Shown here piece after piece: positions 4,681 to 7,005 of a stretch of 7,005 bases of DNA. The position numbers and the translations under genes are program-made. Each line of letters begins with the position of its first letter. Within the stretch, counting starts at the first letter, position 1. Source of the stretch: JBEKDJ01 sp050014415. GTDB lineage: Bacteria > Desulfobacterota > BSN033 > UBA1163. The notes beneath the pieces were generated by a model. The model saw only the letters and a program-made list of their open reading frames with translations. It was not told the origin of the DNA and searched no databases. The stretch covers positions 1 to 7,005 of the forward strand of contig JBEKDJ010000258.1 in the NCBI GenBank assembly GCA_050014415.1, in the 5' to 3' direction.

Positions 4681-6630
4681 ATGTCATGGGCCGGAACAAT
4701 ACTTCGAGTTGATTTAACCGAAAGAAGGATCGAAAAGGAGCCAACCTCCAGATATGTGAAGGACTATATCGGTAATGCCGCAATTGCAGCCAGGATCTTC
4801 TGGAAGGAAGTACCGCCAGAGACCAGGCCCTTTGACACCAGGAACATACTGATGTTCAGTACCGGGCCTCTCACAGGCACACTCCTGGGAAACAAGGCTA
4901 CCGTCGCGTCGAAAACCCCCGTGCGAGCCAACAATCCTTTCGCGTTTGTCGGAATTGGTGGACAGCTGCCTTCCGAGATAAAATTTGCCGGCTATGACCA
5001 TATCGTAATCAAGGGAAAGGCAGCAAAGCCCGTATACCTCTTCATCAATAATAACGATGTAGAGATAAGAGATGCCAGCCATCTCTGGGGTCTGGACGTC
5101 CATGAAACACAACAAAGAATCAAGGAAGAGTTAGGGGATCCCGAGGTCCAAGTTGCCTGTATTGGGCTTGCCGGTGAAAATCTGGTTGTTTACGCACTTA
5201 TTCTGCATGATATTGACAACACAGCGTCCAAGAAGGGATTTGGTGCTGTGATGGGGTCAAAGAACCTGAAAGCTATCGCTGTGCGGGGCACCAGGGGACT
5301 GAAGGTGGCAGACCCGAAGGAATTCCTGGGCTTATATGATGAGTTCTATGGCGAAATTACCAAAGGACGAGCTACTGCTCTTGCCAAAATGCTGCATACA
5401 GAGGGCATATCCAGGCAAATCGCCGAAGGCTATCGTTGTGCCTATGGTGAGGAAGTCCCTGACGAGCTGCCCCTGTCGCCAACAAAGGAGTGGGTGAGCA
5501 AATACATGGCCGGCCCCATAGGGTGCGCCTTCTGTCCCATACAGTGCCACCAGAATTTCAGAGTGCCCGGGATAGGAAACGGAGGAACAGTATGTGTCAA
5601 CTATTTTGGGTTGCTCCTTCAGTTCATGTACAATGCTACCGATTTCGAACTCTGGTGGAAGAGAACAATGCTGGCGAATAGGTACGGTCTCGATACTCTT
5701 CAAATAGAAATGATCGGCGGCTGGCTGATGGAGCTTTACAAGAGAGGAATAATAACCGCGGCTGATACGGACGGTATACCCATGGAACGGGGGAGCGACG
5801 AAGCTATTACGATTCTCATCGAGAAGATCGCTAAAAGGGAGGGGTTTGGAGAGCTCTTCGCTAACGGCATTGTTCAAGCTGCGCAGGAGATAGGGAAGGG
5901 ACATCTTGACCTTGCCGATCAGTACAACAACGAGTTCCCCTATGGGTGGAATGACTATGCCCCGGATCTAGGTCCTGTGGCGCAGTACAGGGCTGGAGAC
6001 TTGGAGCGTGTGCCCGGATATGCAGACGCTTATGGCAACATCTTCAGCTATGCAGACATCCTTGGAGTATCTCCCCGGGAAGCTCAGAAGCTTATCGATC
6101 AATGGTGCAATGAGGCATCGGAAAGACTCATGGGCGATCCTAATCTCTGGAGAAAGCCAAAATACGATAAGAGAATAGGTCCGTGGATCATAGAGAAAGA
6201 GACTGAGTTTATCCTGGGCGACATAACCGGCCATTGCGAGGTGATGTCGCCATATCTGGAACATTACGGTATCAAGTTTGGAACCACCAACGATAACGCT
6301 CGATGGCTTGCTGCCGCAACGGGTATCAAATACACGGCAGATGAGCTGCGCGAAACGGCAAGTCGAATTCGGACATTGATAGATGCGTACAATGTTTTGT
6401 GTGCACGTATGATCGGCGAAAAGCCTGTGGTTGCTAAACCGATTGAATCCCTCGTGTCTTTCCCTCAACCCGGGCGGCCGAAAGGCGCTGAGCTAAGAAT
6501 GATACAGGAAGACTATTGTAAGATAAGAGGTTATGATTCCAAGACGGGCATTCCGACCAGAGAAAGACTGGAGAAGCTGGGGCTGAAGGATGTTGCTGAG
6601 AGGTTAGGGATGCCAGCCAAACATGCGTGA
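4681..6630 (+). CDS. AOR-family tungsten/molybdenum-pterin oxidoreductase, catalytic subunit
   Basis: At 649 residues it has the size of AorB/BamB-type subunits. It begins with the family N-terminus WAGTILRVDLTE (3-14). Cluster ligands are C282-x2-C285-x3-C289 and C519, the last within D514-I-T-G-H-C519, which matches the DxxGLC pterin and cluster motif of Pyrococcus AOR. The first pterin motif appears as N333-RYGLD338, with Asn instead of the usual Asp. The GGRG sequence common near residue 32 is replaced by GNAA. The family uses a bis-pterin tungsten (or molybdenum) centre and one [4Fe-4S] cluster to oxidise aldehydes to acids or run the reverse; the BamB branch reduces benzoyl-CoA rings. 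C305, 16 residues past C289, is a possible metal ligand as in BamB. The start has AGGAGGG six bases upstream. It follows the ferredoxin by one base and may overlap the LUD gene. The substrate is undetermined. Confidence 0.9.
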   Translation: MSWAGTILRVDLTERRIEKEPTSRYVKDYIGNAAIAARIFWKEVPPETRPFDTRNILMFSTGPLTGTLLGNKATVASKTPVRANNPFAFVGIGGQLPSEIKFAGYDHIVIKGKAAKPVYLFINNNDVEIRDASHLWGLDVHETQQRIKEELGDPEVQVACIGLAGENLVVYALILHDIDNTASKKGFGAVMGSKNLKAIAVRGTRGLKVADPKEFLGLYDEFYGEITKGRATALAKMLHTEGISRQIAEGYRCAYGEEVPDELPLSPTKEWVSKYMAGPIGCAFCPIQCHQNFRVPGIGNGGTVCVNYFGLLLQFMYNATDFELWWKRTMLANRYGLDTLQIEMIGGWLMELYKRGIITAADTDGIPMERGSDEAITILIEKIAKREGFGELFANGIVQAAQEIGKGHLDLADQYNNEFPYGWNDYAPDLGPVAQYRAGDLERVPGYADAYGNIFSYADILGVSPREAQKLIDQWCNEASERLMGDPNLWRKPKYDKRIGPWIIEKETEFILGDITGHCEVMSPYLEHYGIKFGTTNDNARWLAAATGIKYTADELRETASRIRTLIDAYNVLCARMIGEKPVVAKPIESLVSFPQPGRPKGAELRMIQEDYCKIRGYDSKTGIPTRERLEKLGLKDVAERLGMPAKHA

Positions 6631-7005
6631 TATTTGGGAGGATGTGTTGCCACCAGTCTTGTTAATGGAGCCTGTTTCATACGGCAAGAGGCGACGTTAT
6701 TCCGAGATGCTGAGGGAGCCAAAGAGGCAACGCCTGCCGATTCTTGAAGACGTCAAACAAAGGCTCAGGGAAATACGCAACTACTCACTGGCCCACCTTG
6801 ACACGCTAATCACTCAGTTGACTGATTGCCTGGGTGCGCACACTGAGGTGGACACCACGTTTGCCAAAGACGCGTTACAGGCGGTGGAGACTATCAGGGG
6901 AATCGCTTGCAGCGGCAAGATCGTCATCAATAGATCGGCTGTAGTTGGCAACGAACTGATGAGACTACTGGTCGCCTCGGGGTATAACGTCATCGAGTCC
7001 TATTA
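6623..7005 (+). CDS. LUD-domain (LutB/LutC-like) protein, 3' end beyond window
   Basis: The frame is open from ATG 6623 to the window end (127 full codons), so only the N-terminus is seen. A basic, helical lead (about residues 20-60, with VKQRLREIRNYSLAHLDTL) is followed by SGKIVINRSAVVGNELMRLL and GYNVIESY (98-127). This fits the start of the LUD domain, with the Ser/Asn-rich strand-helix and the VVE-type strand. LutB and LutC act in lactate oxidation, and LUD proteins also occur as redox partners of other oxidoreductases. The start is uncertain: ATG 6623 overlaps the catalytic gene by 8 bp without a strong ribosome binding site, whereas TTG 6647 has GGGAGG (6636-6641) five bases before it, and ATG 6665 is a third option. 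Whether the missing part carries iron-sulfur motifs (LutB-like) is unknown. Co-transcription with the catalytic gene is near certain. Confidence 0.65.
   Translation, partial: MRDIWEDVLPPVLLMEPVSYGKRRRYSEMLREPKRQRLPILEDVKQRLREIRNYSLAHLDTLITQLTDCLGAHTEVDTTFAKDALQAVETIRGIACSGKIVINRSAVVGNELMRLLVASGYNVIESY
6636..6641 (+). promoter_or_regulatory. ribosome binding site that may set a TTG start for the LUD gene
   Basis: GGGAGG lies 6 bases after the catalytic gene's stop codon and 5 bases before TTG 6647, in the LUD frame. The ATG at 6642 follows it directly but is in another frame and reaches a stop within eight codons. This makes TTG 6647 a credible start instead of ATG 6623. Confidence 0.4.

Noticed and set aside
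5332..6468. minus strand frames of 190 and 166 codons inside the AOR gene
   Set aside because: Antisense shadows of a strongly supported 649-residue protein; no motifs of their own.
1..7005. CRISPR array, tRNA/rRNA genes, insertion sequences
   Set aside because: No regularly spaced repeats, no tRNA-like cloverleaf or rRNA sequence, and no transposase-like frame were seen on either strand.

Overview
The window looks like chromosomal DNA from a strict anaerobe, probably a deltaproteobacterial (Desulfobacterota-type) sulfate reducer or syntroph. The evidence is two desulforedoxin-like rubredoxin-fold genes, an aldehyde:ferredoxin oxidoreductase (AOR) family tungsten/molybdenum-pterin enzyme with its own polyferredoxin partner, and a LUD-family gene. 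This is inferred from gene content only, and the species cannot be named. All supported genes are on the + strand.

Layout. (1) 4-304: two tandem short genes, each encoding a desulforedoxin-like protein with CxxC and CC iron ligands. (2) 305-718: a 414-bp stretch with no supportable gene, ending in a very strong ribosome binding site. (3) 719-1912: an exported branched-chain-amino-acid-type (LivK/Peripla_BP_6) ABC substrate-binding protein, with no permease or ATPase gene in view. (4) 1913-2470: non-coding or decayed DNA with several stem-loops and a candidate promoter. (5) 2471-3730: a GTG-started 12-helix major facilitator of the monocarboxylate/oxalate-formate type. (6) 3731-4089: an intergenic stretch with a candidate sigma70-type promoter and a striking 20-bp inverted repeat (19/20 pairs). 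(7) 4090-7005: a tightly packed operon made of a 30-codon small ORF, a four-cluster-type ferredoxin subunit, a 649-aa AOR-family catalytic subunit and the start of a LUD-domain (LutB-like) protein cut by the window end.

How the genes may work together. The ferredoxin-then-catalytic-subunit order matches the aorAB order of the Aromatoleum-type AOR and is also reminiscent of the BamC/BamB pair of class II benzoyl-CoA reductase. Both use a polyferredoxin to carry electrons to or from the tungsten site. The LUD gene overlaps the catalytic gene by 8 bp if the first ATG is used, and may supply another redox partner. The upstream binding protein and MFS carrier could import a small organic acid, but nothing in the sequence ties them to the same substrate.

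Most interesting points: the ferredoxin has Tyr92 where the third Cys of its third cysteine group is expected; the AOR-type subunit keeps its four cluster cysteines but departs from the family in its cofactor motifs and carries a Cys (C305) that could be a tungsten ligand; and a strong inverted repeat and a small charged ORF sit at the head of this operon.
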